Shown: positions 16,321-26,165, counted from the stretch's first letter. The stretch: DNA of 64,000 nucleotides from Sporocytophaga myxococcoides DSM 11118 (GCF_000426725.1 NZ_AUFX01000012.1:145821-209820); one strand, 5' to 3'. Notes: generated by a model from the sequence alone, not told the origin. Numbers and translations: made by a program.

Positions 16321-19300
16321 ATGAATATTCTATTTTTTTAGGCTCTTCTTTAACTTCTTTCTTTTTATTCTTCTTCTTTCTGGATAAGAATGTATACATC
16401 GCCGGAATTACATATAAGGTAAGGATTAAAGAGAACAATAATCCTCCGATAATTACAAGTCCCATCGGTATACGGCTTTTAGCACCAGCTCCGATAGCAA
16501 ATGCAATTGGAACAGCTCCAAGAATAGTTGCAAGGCTGGTCATCAGAATTGGTCTTAAACGTGCTGCTGCCGCTTCACGTGCTGCATCCATTACAGATAA
16601 TCCTTCTTCTATTTTGTGGTTCGCAAATTCCACGATCAAAATTCCGTTTTTCGTAACCAGACCAATTAATATAATGATACCAATCTGGCTGAAGATATTT
16701 AATGTCTGGCCAAACGCATACAAAGTTATAAAAGCTCCGGCAAGTGCTAGTGGTACGGTTAACATAATTACCAGCGGATCTATAAAGCTTTCAAATTGAG
16801 CAGACAATATCAGATAGATAAGTACAAGCGCTAATGTAAATGCAAATAGAATATTGGATGAACTCTCAGCAAAATCTCTCGATGGTCCGCTCAGACTGGT
16901 GCTGAAAGAGTCGTCAAGCAATTTTTTGGAAATCTGATCCATAGCTTCAATTCCATCACCAATTGTTTTACCAGGAGCAAGTCCGGCAGATACTGTTGCA
17001 GATTTATATCTGTTGAAGTGATAAAGTTGTGGCGGACTGTTTGTTTCCTCTATTTTCACCAGGTTGTCCATCTGGACCGGGACTCCATCTTTGTTTTTTA
17101 CATAAAGCGAGCTCAGGTTCAATGGTTGATCGCGATTAGCCCTATCGAGCTGACCTATAACCTGATATTGTTTTCCATTCATATTAAAATAGCCAAACCT
17201 CTGTCCACTAAATGATAACTGAAGCGTTTGGGCAATGTCACTCACAGAAACGCCCAGAGCTTTGGCTCTTTCTCTGTCAGGTTTTACAATAAGCTCTGGC
17301 TTGTTGAATTTTAGATTCACATCAAAGCCCATGAACGTGGGATTTTTTCCTACTTCTTCCATAAACTTAGGAAGTACTGCTGACAGTTTTTTAAAGTCAG
17401 ATGACTGTATAACATACTGGACTGGAAGTCCTGATTTTGCAGCACCACCACCTCCACTGATTGTCTGTTCCTGCACAACGAAGAGTTTTGCAGAAGGGAA
17501 GGACTTCAGATTTTTAGATAAGTAATCTGCAATTTCCTGCTGTGACCTGTCCCTGTCATGAGGGTCTGTCAAGGCTATTCTGAAAATGCCTGTGTTCATA
17601 CCACCGGATCCTGAAAATCCCGGTGCAGTGATGGTCATTGCAATTTTATTCTCAGGTACTGAATCTTTGATGAACTTAGATACATTGTCCATGTAATTAA
17701 GCATATAGTCAAATGAAGTACCTTCAGGGGCTGTTGCAGAAACTCTTAGTACACTTCTGTCATCAAGGGGTGCAAGTTCGGACTGAAGATTTCCTTTGAT
17801 ATACCAGATGGTACCAAGTGAGCCAAGAAGTATGGCAATTGCAACCCATCTTATATTCAGGAATTTTCCTAATGAGCGACTGTACGCATTGGTCATTCCT
17901 ACAAAGAATGGCTCGGACCATTCATAAAAGCGTGTTCTCTTCGTGTGATCTTTTCTCGCCAGTTTTACATTCAGCATTGGCGTAAGTGTAAGAGATACAA
18001 ATGCTGATATTAGTACCGCACCCGCAACCACAATACCGAATTCCCGGAATAAGCGTCCTACAAAGCCTTCAAGAAATATAATCGGAAGAAACACCACTGC
18101 AAGGGTAATGGAGGTGGATATTACCGCAAAGAAGATCTCTTTCGAACCTTCATGAGCGGCATTTAAGGGATCCATGCCCTCTTCAATTTTTTTGTAAATA
18201 TTTTCCGTGACTACTATACCGTCATCGACTACCAGACCTGTCGCAAGCACTATTGCAAGGAGTGTAAGAATGTTAATTGAAAACCCTGCAACATACATGA
18301 TAAAGAATGCACCAATAAGTGAAACCGGAATATCTATCAATGGTCGGAATGCGATCAGCCAGTCGCGGAAGAACAGATAGATGATGATAACCACAAGCAC
18401 GAATGCGATGATCAGAGTTTCCTGAACTTCGAGGATAGATGTCTTAATAAATCTAGTGTTATCGAGCGCAATGTCCAACTTATAATCTTCAGGGAGATCT
18501 TTTTTTATCTGATCAAATCTCTTGTGAAACTCATTGGCAATTTCAATATAGTTTGCTCCAGGTTGAGGCACTACACCAAGACCAATCATTGGGATGCCAG
18601 ATTCCTTCAGCATGGTGTTTTCATTCTCCGCACCTAAAGTAGCTCTTCCGATATCAGACAGCTTTATAATTCTGGTGCCATCGTTTTTAATAATGAGATT
18701 GTTGAATTCATCTTCTGTTGTAAGCCTTCCCATAGTTCTTACGGAAAGCTCGGTAGCATAACCTTCAATCTTACCACTTGGCAGTTCTACATTTTCTTTA
18801 TTTAAAGCACCCCACACATCGGCCGCAGTCAATTGATAAGAAGCAAGTTTGAATGGGTCCATCCAGATACGCATAGCATATTTCTTCTGTCCCCAGATCT
18901 GCACAGTACTAACACCAGGTATTGTCTGTAGTCTTTCAAGCACTACGTTTTCTGCATAGTCACTCACTTCTAGCTGGCTTCTGGTATTGCTTTGTAAGGT
19001 AAGAGCAATGATTGCATCAGAGTTGGCATCGGCTTTGGTAACAACAGGAGGGCCATCGATATCTAACGGAAGAAAACGAACAGCCTGTGAAACTTTATCT
19101 CGAACGTCATTCGCTGCGGTTTCAAGGTCTGCATCCAGGTTAAATTCAACAGTGATACTGCTTGTCCCTGTACTGCTGGAAGAAGAGATGGATCTGATAC
19201 CGGCGATTCCGTTGATACTTTTTTCCAGAGGTTCCGTGATCTGTGATTCTATAATATCAGCATTGGCACCGGTATAGGATGTCTTTACTGTAATGACAGG

Positions 19301-19426
19301 AGGGTCAATGGACGGAAACTCCCGCACTCCGAGATATTTATAGCCGATCAGTCCGAATAGCACAATTACTATGGACATCACAGTTGCCAGAACCGGGCGG
19401 TTTATACTTACTGAAGAAATATTCAT
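16313..19426 (-). CDS. RND efflux transporter, hydrophobe/amphiphile (HAE1/AcrB) type
   Basis: A 1037-aa proton-driven inner-membrane pump of full family length. The N-terminus VSINRPVLATVMSIVIVLFG and the GVREFPSIDPP segment are classic. The pore domains follow, and then TM4 with GLVVDDGIVVTENIYKK carries the paired Asp residues of the proton relay. The repeat half ends with GLVTKNGILIVEFANHKIEEG and RLRPILMTSLATILGAVPIA, the ACR signature. No metal-type (CusA) signature is apparent, so small hydrophobic drugs or lipids are the expected cargo. The gene lies 6 bp after the fusion-protein gene. A Lys-rich tail ends the protein. Confidence 0.95.
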   Translation of the reverse strand: MNISSVSINRPVLATVMSIVIVLFGLIGYKYLGVREFPSIDPPVITVKTSYTGANADIIESQITEPLEKSINGIAGIRSISSSSSTGTSSITVEFNLDADLETAANDVRDKVSQAVRFLPLDIDGPPVVTKADANSDAIIALTLQSNTRSQLEVSDYAENVVLERLQTIPGVSTVQIWGQKKYAMRIWMDPFKLASYQLTAADVWGALNKENVELPSGKIEGYATELSVRTMGRLTTEDEFNNLIIKNDGTRIIKLSDIGRATLGAENENTMLKESGIPMIGLGVVPQPGANYIEIANEFHKRFDQIKKDLPEDYKLDIALDNTRFIKTSILEVQETLIIAFVLVVIIIYLFFRDWLIAFRPLIDIPVSLIGAFFIMYVAGFSINILTLLAIVLATGLVVDDGIVVTENIYKKIEEGMDPLNAAHEGSKEIFFAVISTSITLAVVFLPIIFLEGFVGRLFREFGIVVAGAVLISAFVSLTLTPMLNVKLARKDHTKRTRFYEWSEPFFVGMTNAYSRSLGKFLNIRWVAIAILLGSLGTIWYIKGNLQSELAPLDDRSVLRVSATAPEGTSFDYMLNYMDNVSKFIKDSVPENKIAMTITAPGFSGSGGMNTGIFRIALTDPHDRDRSQQEIADYLSKNLKSFPSAKLFVVQEQTISGGGGAAKSGLPVQYVIQSSDFKKLSAVLPKFMEEVGKNPTFMGFDVNLKFNKPELIVKPDRERAKALGVSVSDIAQTLQLSFSGQRFGYFNMNGKQYQVIGQLDRANRDQPLNLSSLYVKNKDGVPVQMDNLVKIEETNSPPQLYHFNRYKSATVSAGLAPGKTIGDGIEAMDQISKKLLDDSFSTSLSGPSRDFAESSSNILFAFTLALVLIYLILSAQFESFIDPLVIMLTVPLALAGAFITLYAFGQTLNIFSQIGIIILIGLVTKNGILIVEFANHKIEEGLSVMDAAREAAAARLRPILMTSLATILGAVPIAFAIGAGAKSRIPMGLVIIGGLLFSLILTLYVIPAMYTFLSRKKKNKKKEVKEEPKKIEYSYE

Positions 19427-19432
19427 AGCAGT

Positions 19433-20482
19433 TTACTTTGATAAGGTTATGTTGACCTTCAGGCTGTCTTTTAATTGCATAATACCTGAAGTAATTAAAG
19501 TGTCTCCGGCATTCAGGCCATCGGTAATTTGAATGGCAGAGTCGTTACGCACACCAGTTTTCACATTTTTGGAAATTGCATAACCTTGTTTATAAACAAA
19601 TACTTTTGAGCCGTTTTGCATTGGTACAATAGACTGCGTAGGCGCCATAATAGCCTGAGCATCTTTTTGCAATAAGAGATCAATTTTAATAAATGATCCT
19701 GGTCTCAGACTGAAGTCTTCATTGGAAGATCTGGCACGTACTTTTAAAGTTCTTGTAGCCACATCAACCATAGGTTCTGAAGCATATACTGTACCTTGAT
19801 AAATTTTGTCAGATCCGGTTACAGTAAACTTTATATCTGAGCCTTTTTTTACAAAGGCTCCGTATTTTTCAGGGATGTCAAATTCAAGTTTTATCGGATC
19901 GATTTGCTGAAGAGAAGCTATGACTGTGGTAGGAGAGACGATTTCTCCTTCACTTACATATCGAAGTCCGATGATGCCGCTGAATGGTGCTTTAACTTCC
20001 GTTTTGCGTAATTGAGCAGATAGTAAGTCAAGATCTGCATTCAAAGTACTTGCCTGGTTGCTGGCAATGTCATATTCTTCCTGACTGATACCGCCAATTT
20101 CTAGAAGCTTTCTCTTGCGGTCCTCTTCTCTGTTAGCTAGCTCTTGTTGAAGCTTGATCTTTTTATATTGAGCTCTAAGTTCTTCATCAAAGATTTTTAC
20201 AAGAAGTGTTCCTTTTGAAACTTTTGCATCCTCTTTAAAATGGATGCCTGTTACTCTTCCGGAAACTTCGCTTCTGAGATCTACTTTTTCATTTGAAAGT
20301 ATAGTTCCTATAATTTCTATTTTATTATCCACCTCTTCAGGCTTTAGAATTAAGCCAGTGATAGATAAAGGTGGTGTATCTTTTGGTCCACGGATCTCTT
20401 TGACCTTCTTGCCAGAGGATGTGCATGACCAGACGATGGCCAAAATAAAAATAGCGGGAAATATGGTGGTTCTGATACTCAT
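19433..20482 (-). CDS. RND periplasmic adaptor (membrane fusion lipoprotein)
   Basis: A 349-aa adaptor linking pump and outer-membrane channel. The signal ends LAIVWSC, a lipobox with Cys at residue 20, so the protein is an anchored lipoprotein. It shows the usual order: IIGTILSNEKVDLRSEVSGRV (lipoyl half-motif), a coiled coil at about 100-160, KAPFSGIIGLRYVSEGEIV (second lipoyl half) and RTLKVRARSSNEDFSLRPGSF (beta-barrel domain), with a closing membrane-proximal domain. It lies 10 bp after marR and 6 bp before the RND gene, which supports one transcript. Confidence 0.93.
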   Translation of the reverse strand: MSIRTTIFPAIFILAIVWSCTSSGKKVKEIRGPKDTPPLSITGLILKPEEVDNKIEIIGTILSNEKVDLRSEVSGRVTGIHFKEDAKVSKGTLLVKIFDEELRAQYKKIKLQQELANREEDRKRKLLEIGGISQEEYDIASNQASTLNADLDLLSAQLRKTEVKAPFSGIIGLRYVSEGEIVSPTTVIASLQQIDPIKLEFDIPEKYGAFVKKGSDIKFTVTGSDKIYQGTVYASEPMVDVATRTLKVRARSSNEDFSLRPGSFIKIDLLLQKDAQAIMAPTQSIVPMQNGSKVFVYKQGYAISKNVKTGVRNDSAIQITDGLNAGDTLITSGIMQLKDSLKVNITLSK

Positions 20483-20492
20483 CGCTTTGGTT

Positions 20493-20975
20493 TTACTTAA
20501 CTTTTTTAATTTTGAGTTTGATGTCTATTTTGCTTGAATGCAGGGCTTTTAGATTATTTCTTATCAGGTCGAGAGTATTGTAGAAAGTATTTATTTCCAT
20601 TTCGCTCATTCCATTAAAAGCTCCTTGCTCCAATTCTTTATATGTTTTCCGTATTTGAGGAATCAATTTTTTGCCTTTGGCGGTCACTTGTAAAAGATGC
20701 TCCCTTCTGTCTTTCTGGTTTATGACTCTCTCCACGAGTTCAAGCTTGGACAAATGATCAAGATTGCGCAAGGTGGTAACTTTGTCGCAATGAAGTAGTT
20801 CGGAAAGTTGCTGCTGGGTTATCTTCCCTGAGTTTTCATCCAGAACCAACAACATATAATAATATCTATCCAAACCGGAGCTTTCCAGGTTTTCTACAAG
20901 AAATGCTAGGTAATTTTTAGCCAGATCTGTGCAGCGTTTTCCCAGCGGAGGTTCTTTTGATGAAATAATTCTCAT
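20493..20975 (-). CDS. MarR-family transcriptional regulator
   Basis: A 160-aa winged-helix protein. The recognition-helix region is KITQQQLSELLHCDKVTTLRNLDHLSKLELVERV (residues about 54-87), followed by the wing DRREHLLQVTAKGKKLIPQI, the standard MarR pattern with D-x-R in the wing. It leads the adaptor-RND-TolC operon, so it most likely represses it and releases on ligand binding. A palindrome 26 bp upstream (21001-21024) is the best operator candidate. Confidence 0.9.
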   Translation of the reverse strand: MRIISSKEPPLGKRCTDLAKNYLAFLVENLESSGLDRYYYMLLVLDENSGKITQQQLSELLHCDKVTTLRNLDHLSKLELVERVINQKDRREHLLQVTAKGKKLIPQIRKTYKELEQGAFNGMSEMEINTFYNTLDLIRNNLKALHSSKIDIKLKIKKVK

Positions 20976-20984
20976 TTAAAGCAA

Positions 20985-21024
20985 CAACAATAGTAAATTA
21001 AGTTAATTGTTAGCAATATTAACT
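20985..21024 (-). promoter_or_regulatory. Candidate MarR operator overlapping the efflux promoter
   Basis: AGTTAAT (21001-21007) and ATTAACT (21018-21024) form an inverted repeat, with an inner ATTG/CAAT pair. Read on the minus strand, TTG (21016-21014), a 21-nt spacer and TATTGTTG (20992-20985) give a promoter with one mismatch to TAnnTTTG. The palindrome covers the -33 element, the expected geometry for repression of marR and the pump genes. Confidence 0.5.
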
Positions 21025-21538
21025 AATTGGAATTATAACGTAAATAAACAGACTAAAATTTAATTGTTTATCATTGTTCGTCTTTGAATTCCAGGATTTG
21101 GAATTCGAAAAATTAGGAACAGCAAATGGGGTATAATAGTTTGGAAAATATTTATTTGAATGCGAAAACTTAAAGAGATGAGTTTATATGTTTTGTGTTT
21201 TTATTTTTGCCTATTTTTTTAGGCATAGAAACGACCTTATAGGTTAAAAAGCAGACGATGGCGATTATAAAGAATAGTAGCATAACAAAAAAAATTAAGG
21301 TCTTTAGGTATTTATACGTGTTTTTAGAGGGTAAGTAACCTGATTTTTCACGAATTTTATTTCTGTGATATTAAACGATTTATGTAATGAAGAGGCTCCG
21401 GATTCCTTATCAGGTCTGTGTTAATATTTTTCCCTTATCCCCTTGTATGTCTACTATAATTAGATTTCTGATTATTAGTAGCTTATAGTGTTTAATTTGA
21501 ATGCAAATACTAAAATTTGTTACAATTGGTCAATTTGT

Positions 21539-21569
21539 TTTGTTTTTAACATTTCTCCGATTAATTTTG
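21539..21569 (+). promoter_or_regulatory. Bacteroidota-type promoter of metX
   Basis: TTTG (21539-21542), a 19-nt spacer and TAATTTTG (21562-21569) match the TTTG-N19-TAnnTTTG consensus exactly. Transcription would begin near 21575, about 25 nt before helix P1 of the riboswitch. Confidence 0.75.
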
Positions 21570-21599
21570 AACCCTCCAAAGTCAATTACTCTGAACATG

Positions 21600-21716
21600 T
21601 AATTGATTTATAAAGAAGAGGGGAGAGAAAAGGCTCTTTGAACCTCTAGCAACCTATCCTTTTTGAGATAAGGTGCTAATTCCTTTCCTAAGATATTAGG
21701 GCATATAAATTAATTA
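21600..21716 (+). promoter_or_regulatory. SAM riboswitch (S-box, SAM-I type) in the metX leader
   Basis: Conserved S-box sequence blocks are readable: GGCTCTTTGAACC..TAGCAACC (21632-21654) and AAGGTGCTAATTCC (21670-21683). The four helices can be drawn. P1 is TAATTGATTTATA (21600-21612) with TATAAATTAATTA (21704-21716), 13 bp with one G-U pair. P2 is AGAGG/CCTCT (21617-21621, 21643-21647) with an upper AGAG/CTCT. P3 is an ACCTATC/GATAAGGT helix with a bulge. P4 is CCTAA-gata-TTAGG (21687-21700). It should lower metX expression when S-adenosylmethionine is high. The 3' strand of P1 can pair instead with AATTAATT at 21726-21733, a possible switch element. Confidence 0.92.
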
Positions 21717-21854
21717 TGATGAAGAAATTAATTGAATATTACTACACCTTTCGTTATACCTCTTTCCTTAAGAGTAAAGGCCAGTCTTTTAATTTCCTCT
21801 TTATCTGTTGTTAGTTTTGTGCTGAATTTGTTGGTTTAATCTGGAGTTTAAAAA

Positions 21855-22892
21855 GTGGAAAACAAGACCTTTACATATAAGAATAATTTTGTTTTAGAGT
21901 CAGGACAGGTTCTTGAAAACCTTACGATTCAATATTCTACATTTGGAAAACTAAATAGTAGAAAAGACAATGTAATCTGGGTTTGCCACGCTCTTACTGC
22001 TAATTCAGAAGTACATACATGGTGGTATGGATTGGTGGGAGAGGATAAATTTTTTAATCCAGAGAAACACTTTATAGTATGTGCCAATATTCTTGGTTCT
22101 TGCTATGGAACCAGTGGTCCGCTGGATGTTAACCCTCGGACCGGAAAGCAGTATTTTCTGGAATTCCCGCAGGTTACAATAAGAGATATGGTAAATGCTC
22201 ATATTCTTCTTAAAGAAGAATTAGGTATTTCTAAAATACATTCTTGTATAGGTGGTTCTCTTGGCGGTCAACAGGCAATGGAATGGTCTATCATAGCTCC
22301 TGATACAATTGAAAACCTGATCTTGCTGGCTACAAATGCTTTTCATTCTCCATGGGGAATTGCTTTTAATGAGTCCCAAAGAATGGCAATACAGGCTGAT
22401 AAATCCTGGCAGGAGTGCAGAGAAGATGCAGGGCAGGAAGGTTTGAAAGCTGCTAGGGCTATAGCGCTTCTCTCATACAGAAATTATAATACTTACGTTT
22501 CCACACAGAAAGAAACAGACGACAATAAGCTGGATAATTATAAAGCATCCTCTTATCAGAATTATCAAGGGGTTAAGCTTGTAAACAGATTCAATTGTCA
22601 TTCATACCTTTATCTTTCAAAAGCAATGGATTCCCACCACGTTGGACGTGGGCGAGGTGGAGCTGAGGTTGCTTTAAAAGCTATAAAATCAAATACATTG
22701 GTGATCGGTATCAAAACGGATATACTTTTCCCTGTTTGCGAGCAGATTTTCTTAGCACAAAATATTGTCGGAGCAGAATATCAGGAAATTGATTCTTTGT
22801 ATGGCCACGATGGCTTTTTGATTGAAACTGAAAAAATTGCAAATATCCTTCAGGATTTTTATAAAAGAAAAACTGCTGCCGGATTGTTCTGA
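21855..22892 (+). CDS. metX: Homoserine O-acetyltransferase (MetX)
   Basis: Transfers an acetyl group from acetyl-CoA to homoserine, the first committed step of methionine synthesis by direct sulfhydrylation. A 345-aa alpha/beta hydrolase. The nucleophile elbow GGSLGGQQAMEW places the catalytic Ser at residue 135; the Asp lies in GIKTDILFPVCEQ and the His in YGHDGFLIETEKI. The early motif VCHALTANSEVHTWW and the late DSHHVGRGRGG loop are typical of MetX. Start: GTG at 21855 gives MENKTFTYKNNFVLESG, the normal N-terminus. The upstream SAM riboswitch independently supports the methionine role. No sulfhydrylase gene is in the window. Confidence 0.95.
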   Translation: MENKTFTYKNNFVLESGQVLENLTIQYSTFGKLNSRKDNVIWVCHALTANSEVHTWWYGLVGEDKFFNPEKHFIVCANILGSCYGTSGPLDVNPRTGKQYFLEFPQVTIRDMVNAHILLKEELGISKIHSCIGGSLGGQQAMEWSIIAPDTIENLILLATNAFHSPWGIAFNESQRMAIQADKSWQECREDAGQEGLKAARAIALLSYRNYNTYVSTQKETDDNKLDNYKASSYQNYQGVKLVNRFNCHSYLYLSKAMDSHHVGRGRGGAEVALKAIKSNTLVIGIKTDILFPVCEQIFLAQNIVGAEYQEIDSLYGHDGFLIETEKIANILQDFYKRKTAAGLF

Positions 22893-22900
22893 TAAATTAT

Positions 22901-23020
22901 TAAAATTAAGCATTAGCTGTTGAAAAATCCTGTTAATCACTATAATCAATCATGTGATTATAACTTCTAATGGCCGATTAGCATTGATATTTTTTTAAAT
23001 ACTTGTTTCCGATTTATTTT
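22901..23020 (+). repeat. Diverged intergenic repeat, copy 2
   Basis: Second copy of the element at 9841-9960, with the identical core at 22920-22941. Here the following palindrome is perfect: TATAATCA (22941-22948), a 6-nt spacer and TGATTATA (22955-22962). It lies just after metX and ends about 140 nt before the asmA-like start codon. Confidence 0.75.
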
Positions 23021-23139
23021 TCTTCCTTTAGTCTCTTCCGCAATATCTTTATCCGATAAATCGTATAGAAAAAAAGCCTATCTTTAGGGCTCTTAGTGTT
23101 TATACAGAAATCTGACAGAAATCAATTAATTCAATTCAA

Positions 23140-26100
23140 ATGAAAAAAGGTATTCTTATTTTTCTGGGGATAATAGCATTTTTATTTATCCTCCTGTTAA
23201 CCATTCCATTCCTTTTTAAAGATCAAATCAAAGCTAAAGTAGATGAGCAAATAGCAAAAAGCGTCAATGCTACTGTTGTTTTTGATTCAGATAAATTAGG
23301 ATTGTCTCTTATCAGAAACTTTCCTAACGTAACTATTTCAATCGATGATTTTGGTATCATCGGAAAACAGGAAGAGTTTAAAGGCGACACGCTTTTCTTC
23401 GCTAAGAACTTTAAAGTTGTCGCAGATATCATGAGTGTTATTTCAGGAGATCAGATAAAAGTTAAAAGCATTTATCTGAATAAGCCAATTGTTGCAACAT
23501 ATGTAACAAAAGATGGAAAAATGAGCTGGGACATTGCTATAGCTACTCCTGAAGATACTGTAAAGAAAGCTCCTGAAGAACCTTCAAAATTCAGTATTGC
23601 TCTTGACAAATGGGAAATCGAAGATGGTCTTATTATTTATGAGGACAAATCATTGCCCATGTATGCTGAATTGAGAGGCTTTAACCATACTGGAAAAGGA
23701 GATATTACTCAGGATATATATGATGTTGAGACATACACTAAGTCTAAAGAGACAGTTGTTATTTTTGATAATGTTGCTTATCTGAACAAACATCAGGTGG
23801 AGGCAAATCTTAACCTGAATATTAACATGCCTAAATCCGAGTATAAGTTTCTTGAGAACAATATCAAGATCAATAATTTTGATTTCGGATTTGACGGACT
23901 TATAGCTATGCCAGGTGATGATATAATTTATGATCTAACCTATGCAGCAAAGGAAACAGATTTCAAAGACCTGATCTCTCTTGTTCCTGCGGTTTACACA
24001 AAAGACTATAATGACCTGAAAGCGGATGGTAAAGTTGCATTTAACGGAATTGTAAAAGGTAAGCAAACAGCAACAACGCTTCCTGGCTTTACCTTCAATC
24101 TTAAAATTGATAATGCAAGCATGAAGTATCCATCACTTCCTTCTGCTATCAGCAATATTGTTACAGATCTGAGTGTTGTTAATACTGATGGTATTATTGA
24201 TAATACTGTTATCAACCTGAAAAAATTCCACATGGATATGGATAAAAATCCTGTAGATGCTCGTGCTCTTGTTGAAGGATTGAATCCATATAAAATTGAT
24301 GCTAATATACTTGCTAAGGTAAAACTTGATGATGTAACTAAATTCTATCCTATAGAAGGAACTACTTTGAAAGGTCTTTTCGGTGCAGATGTAAAGGTGA
24401 AGGGTATGTATAGTGATTCACTGAAACTGATGCCTGTTGTAGATGCGAAAATGTTCTTACAGAATGGTTATGTTAAAACTAAAGATTTCCCTGCTGCATT
24501 AGAGCAAATGAGCTTTAACGCTGCTGTGCAAAGCTCTGGTGATATGCCGACATCTAAAGCATCATTGGAGAACTTTAAAATGGTAATGGACGGAGAGCCG
24601 TTTGAAATGAAGGCTAATGTTGTGAATTTTGATGACCCTGCCTATGACGTGAATCTGAAAGGAATTATTGATCTTACAAAAATGACGAAGATTTATCCTC
24701 TTGAAGATATGACCGTAGCAGGTAGAATCATTGCAGATATTGCAACTAAAGGGGTGTTGTCTGATGTGGAAGCAGGAAGATATGATAAAACTTCTACAGC
24801 AGGTACAATGAAGGTCTCTAATCTGAAATATTCAAGTAAAGACTTCCCTCAGGGAATGGCTCTTTCTTCAGCAAGTTTTACACTTTCTCCTGATAAAATG
24901 ACTATCGATAACATGGATGGTTATCTTGGGAAAAGTGATATCAGCATAAAGGGATTTTTCTCTAATTACATGGGTTATATGTTCGGAAAGCAGGATACGG
25001 TCCTTCGCGGAAACATGAGCTTTAATTCTAAGAAATTTGATGTGAATGAATGGATGACGGATGAAGAGGCTACTACTCCTCAAGCTCAGGCCGAACCGGT
25101 CGATAGTGGTCTTGTCGAAATACCGAAGAACATTGACTTTTTCCTAGCATCTCAAATCGGAGAAGTTCTTTATGATAATATGAGTCTTAAAGATCTTAAA
25201 GGTAACATTATCATGAAAGATGGGATAGCGAGGCTTGAAAATCTTGTGTTCAATTCTCTCGGTGGAAATTTCCTGCTTGCAAAGGGAGAGTATAACACTA
25301 AGGATATAGAAAAGCCGTCATTCGATTTTGATATGAAGATTACAGAAATTCAGATTAAAGAGGCTTTTAAAACCTTCAATACAGTTCAGACATTTGCTCC
25401 AATGGCAAAAAATATGGAAGGTGTAGTTTCTTTATCCCTGAAGACAAACGGTCTAATGGATAAATATATGAATCCGCTTTATCCTACAATGTCTGGAGCT
25501 GGAACCCTAGCAATACCTAATGCTACGATTAAAGATAATCCTATTCTTGCTACAATGAGCAAGCTTACTATGGTAAAAGAGCTTAATCCGCTTGGAGTTA
25601 AAAATGTGATTGCTAATTTCAAGATTGAAGGAGGTAAGTTAAAAGTTGAACCATTTGACGTAAATTCAGGCAATTTCAAGATGAATATTGGCGGTGCTTC
25701 GGGCTTTGACGGAGGTCTTGATTACATTGTAAAAATGGATGTTCCGGCTGGTGCTTTAGGTTCTGCTGTAAATTCTGCTTTAGGAAAGATTACAGGACAG
25801 TCTTCATCAGGCTCAGAAAACATAAAACTTGATCTGAAAATTGGCGGTACCAACAGCGATCCCAAAGTTGGTATAGCTGGCAGCAGCGTTCAGGAGCAAG
25901 GGAAAGAGCAGGCAAAAACTGCTGTTGAAAACAAAGTAAAAGAAGAGATCAAGAACAATGCTCAGATTCAGGAAGCTCAGAAAAAAGCAGATGAGGCGAA
26001 GAAAGCTGCAGAAGAGAAAGTAAAAGCAGAGCAAGAGAGAATTAAGAAAGAAGCGGAAGAAAAGCAGAAAGCAGAGCAGGAAAGACTGAAGAAAGAAGCT

Positions 26101-26145
26101 GAAAAAGGCGTTAAGGATCAGCTTAAAAAACTTCCTAAATTTTAA
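23140..26145 (+). CDS. AsmA-family envelope protein
   Basis: A 1001-aa protein. One N-terminal helix (residues 4-26, FLGIIAFLFILLLTIPFLF) is followed by the AsmA opening IKAKVDEQIAKSVNATVVFDSDKLGLSLIRNFPNV. The rest is a long repetitive beta-rich region with many short strand pairs, like AsmA/TamB/YhdP proteins that form hydrophobic grooves between the membranes and affect lipid traffic and outer-membrane assembly. The late part holds the AsmA_2-like block TMSGAGTLAIPNATIKDNPIL (about 790-810). Residues 930-1001 become a KE-rich predicted coiled coil with two EQER-(I/L)-KKEAE repeats. It probably stands alone in its transcript; a hairpin terminator follows. Confidence 0.85.
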   Translation: MKKGILIFLGIIAFLFILLLTIPFLFKDQIKAKVDEQIAKSVNATVVFDSDKLGLSLIRNFPNVTISIDDFGIIGKQEEFKGDTLFFAKNFKVVADIMSVISGDQIKVKSIYLNKPIVATYVTKDGKMSWDIAIATPEDTVKKAPEEPSKFSIALDKWEIEDGLIIYEDKSLPMYAELRGFNHTGKGDITQDIYDVETYTKSKETVVIFDNVAYLNKHQVEANLNLNINMPKSEYKFLENNIKINNFDFGFDGLIAMPGDDIIYDLTYAAKETDFKDLISLVPAVYTKDYNDLKADGKVAFNGIVKGKQTATTLPGFTFNLKIDNASMKYPSLPSAISNIVTDLSVVNTDGIIDNTVINLKKFHMDMDKNPVDARALVEGLNPYKIDANILAKVKLDDVTKFYPIEGTTLKGLFGADVKVKGMYSDSLKLMPVVDAKMFLQNGYVKTKDFPAALEQMSFNAAVQSSGDMPTSKASLENFKMVMDGEPFEMKANVVNFDDPAYDVNLKGIIDLTKMTKIYPLEDMTVAGRIIADIATKGVLSDVEAGRYDKTSTAGTMKVSNLKYSSKDFPQGMALSSASFTLSPDKMTIDNMDGYLGKSDISIKGFFSNYMGYMFGKQDTVLRGNMSFNSKKFDVNEWMTDEEATTPQAQAEPVDSGLVEIPKNIDFFLASQIGEVLYDNMSLKDLKGNIIMKDGIARLENLVFNSLGGNFLLAKGEYNTKDIEKPSFDFDMKITEIQIKEAFKTFNTVQTFAPMAKNMEGVVSLSLKTNGLMDKYMNPLYPTMSGAGTLAIPNATIKDNPILATMSKLTMVKELNPLGVKNVIANFKIEGGKLKVEPFDVNSGNFKMNIGGASGFDGGLDYIVKMDVPAGALGSAVNSALGKITGQSSSGSENIKLDLKIGGTNSDPKVGIAGSSVQEQGKEQAKTAVENKVKEEIKNNAQIQEAQKKADEAKKAAEEKVKAEQERIKKEAEEKQKAEQERLKKEAEKGVKDQLKKLPKF

Positions 26146-26165
26146 TCAGAATTATAATCAAACTA

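Larger units (their letters stand above)
20976..21599. other. AT-rich intergenic region between marR and the metX leader
   Basis: About 620 bp with no coding frame I can support on either strand. It contains the MarR operator candidate at its left end, a short perfect hairpin TGCCTA-T6-TAGGCA (21208-21225) without a terminator tail on either strand, and the metX promoter at its right end. I see nothing else. Confidence 0.7.

Noticed and set aside
21208..21225. Perfect hairpin TGCCTA-T6-TAGGCA in the marR-metX gap
   Set aside because: No T-run follows it on either strand, and it is far from both genes. A short palindrome in AT-rich DNA is not enough to call a terminator.
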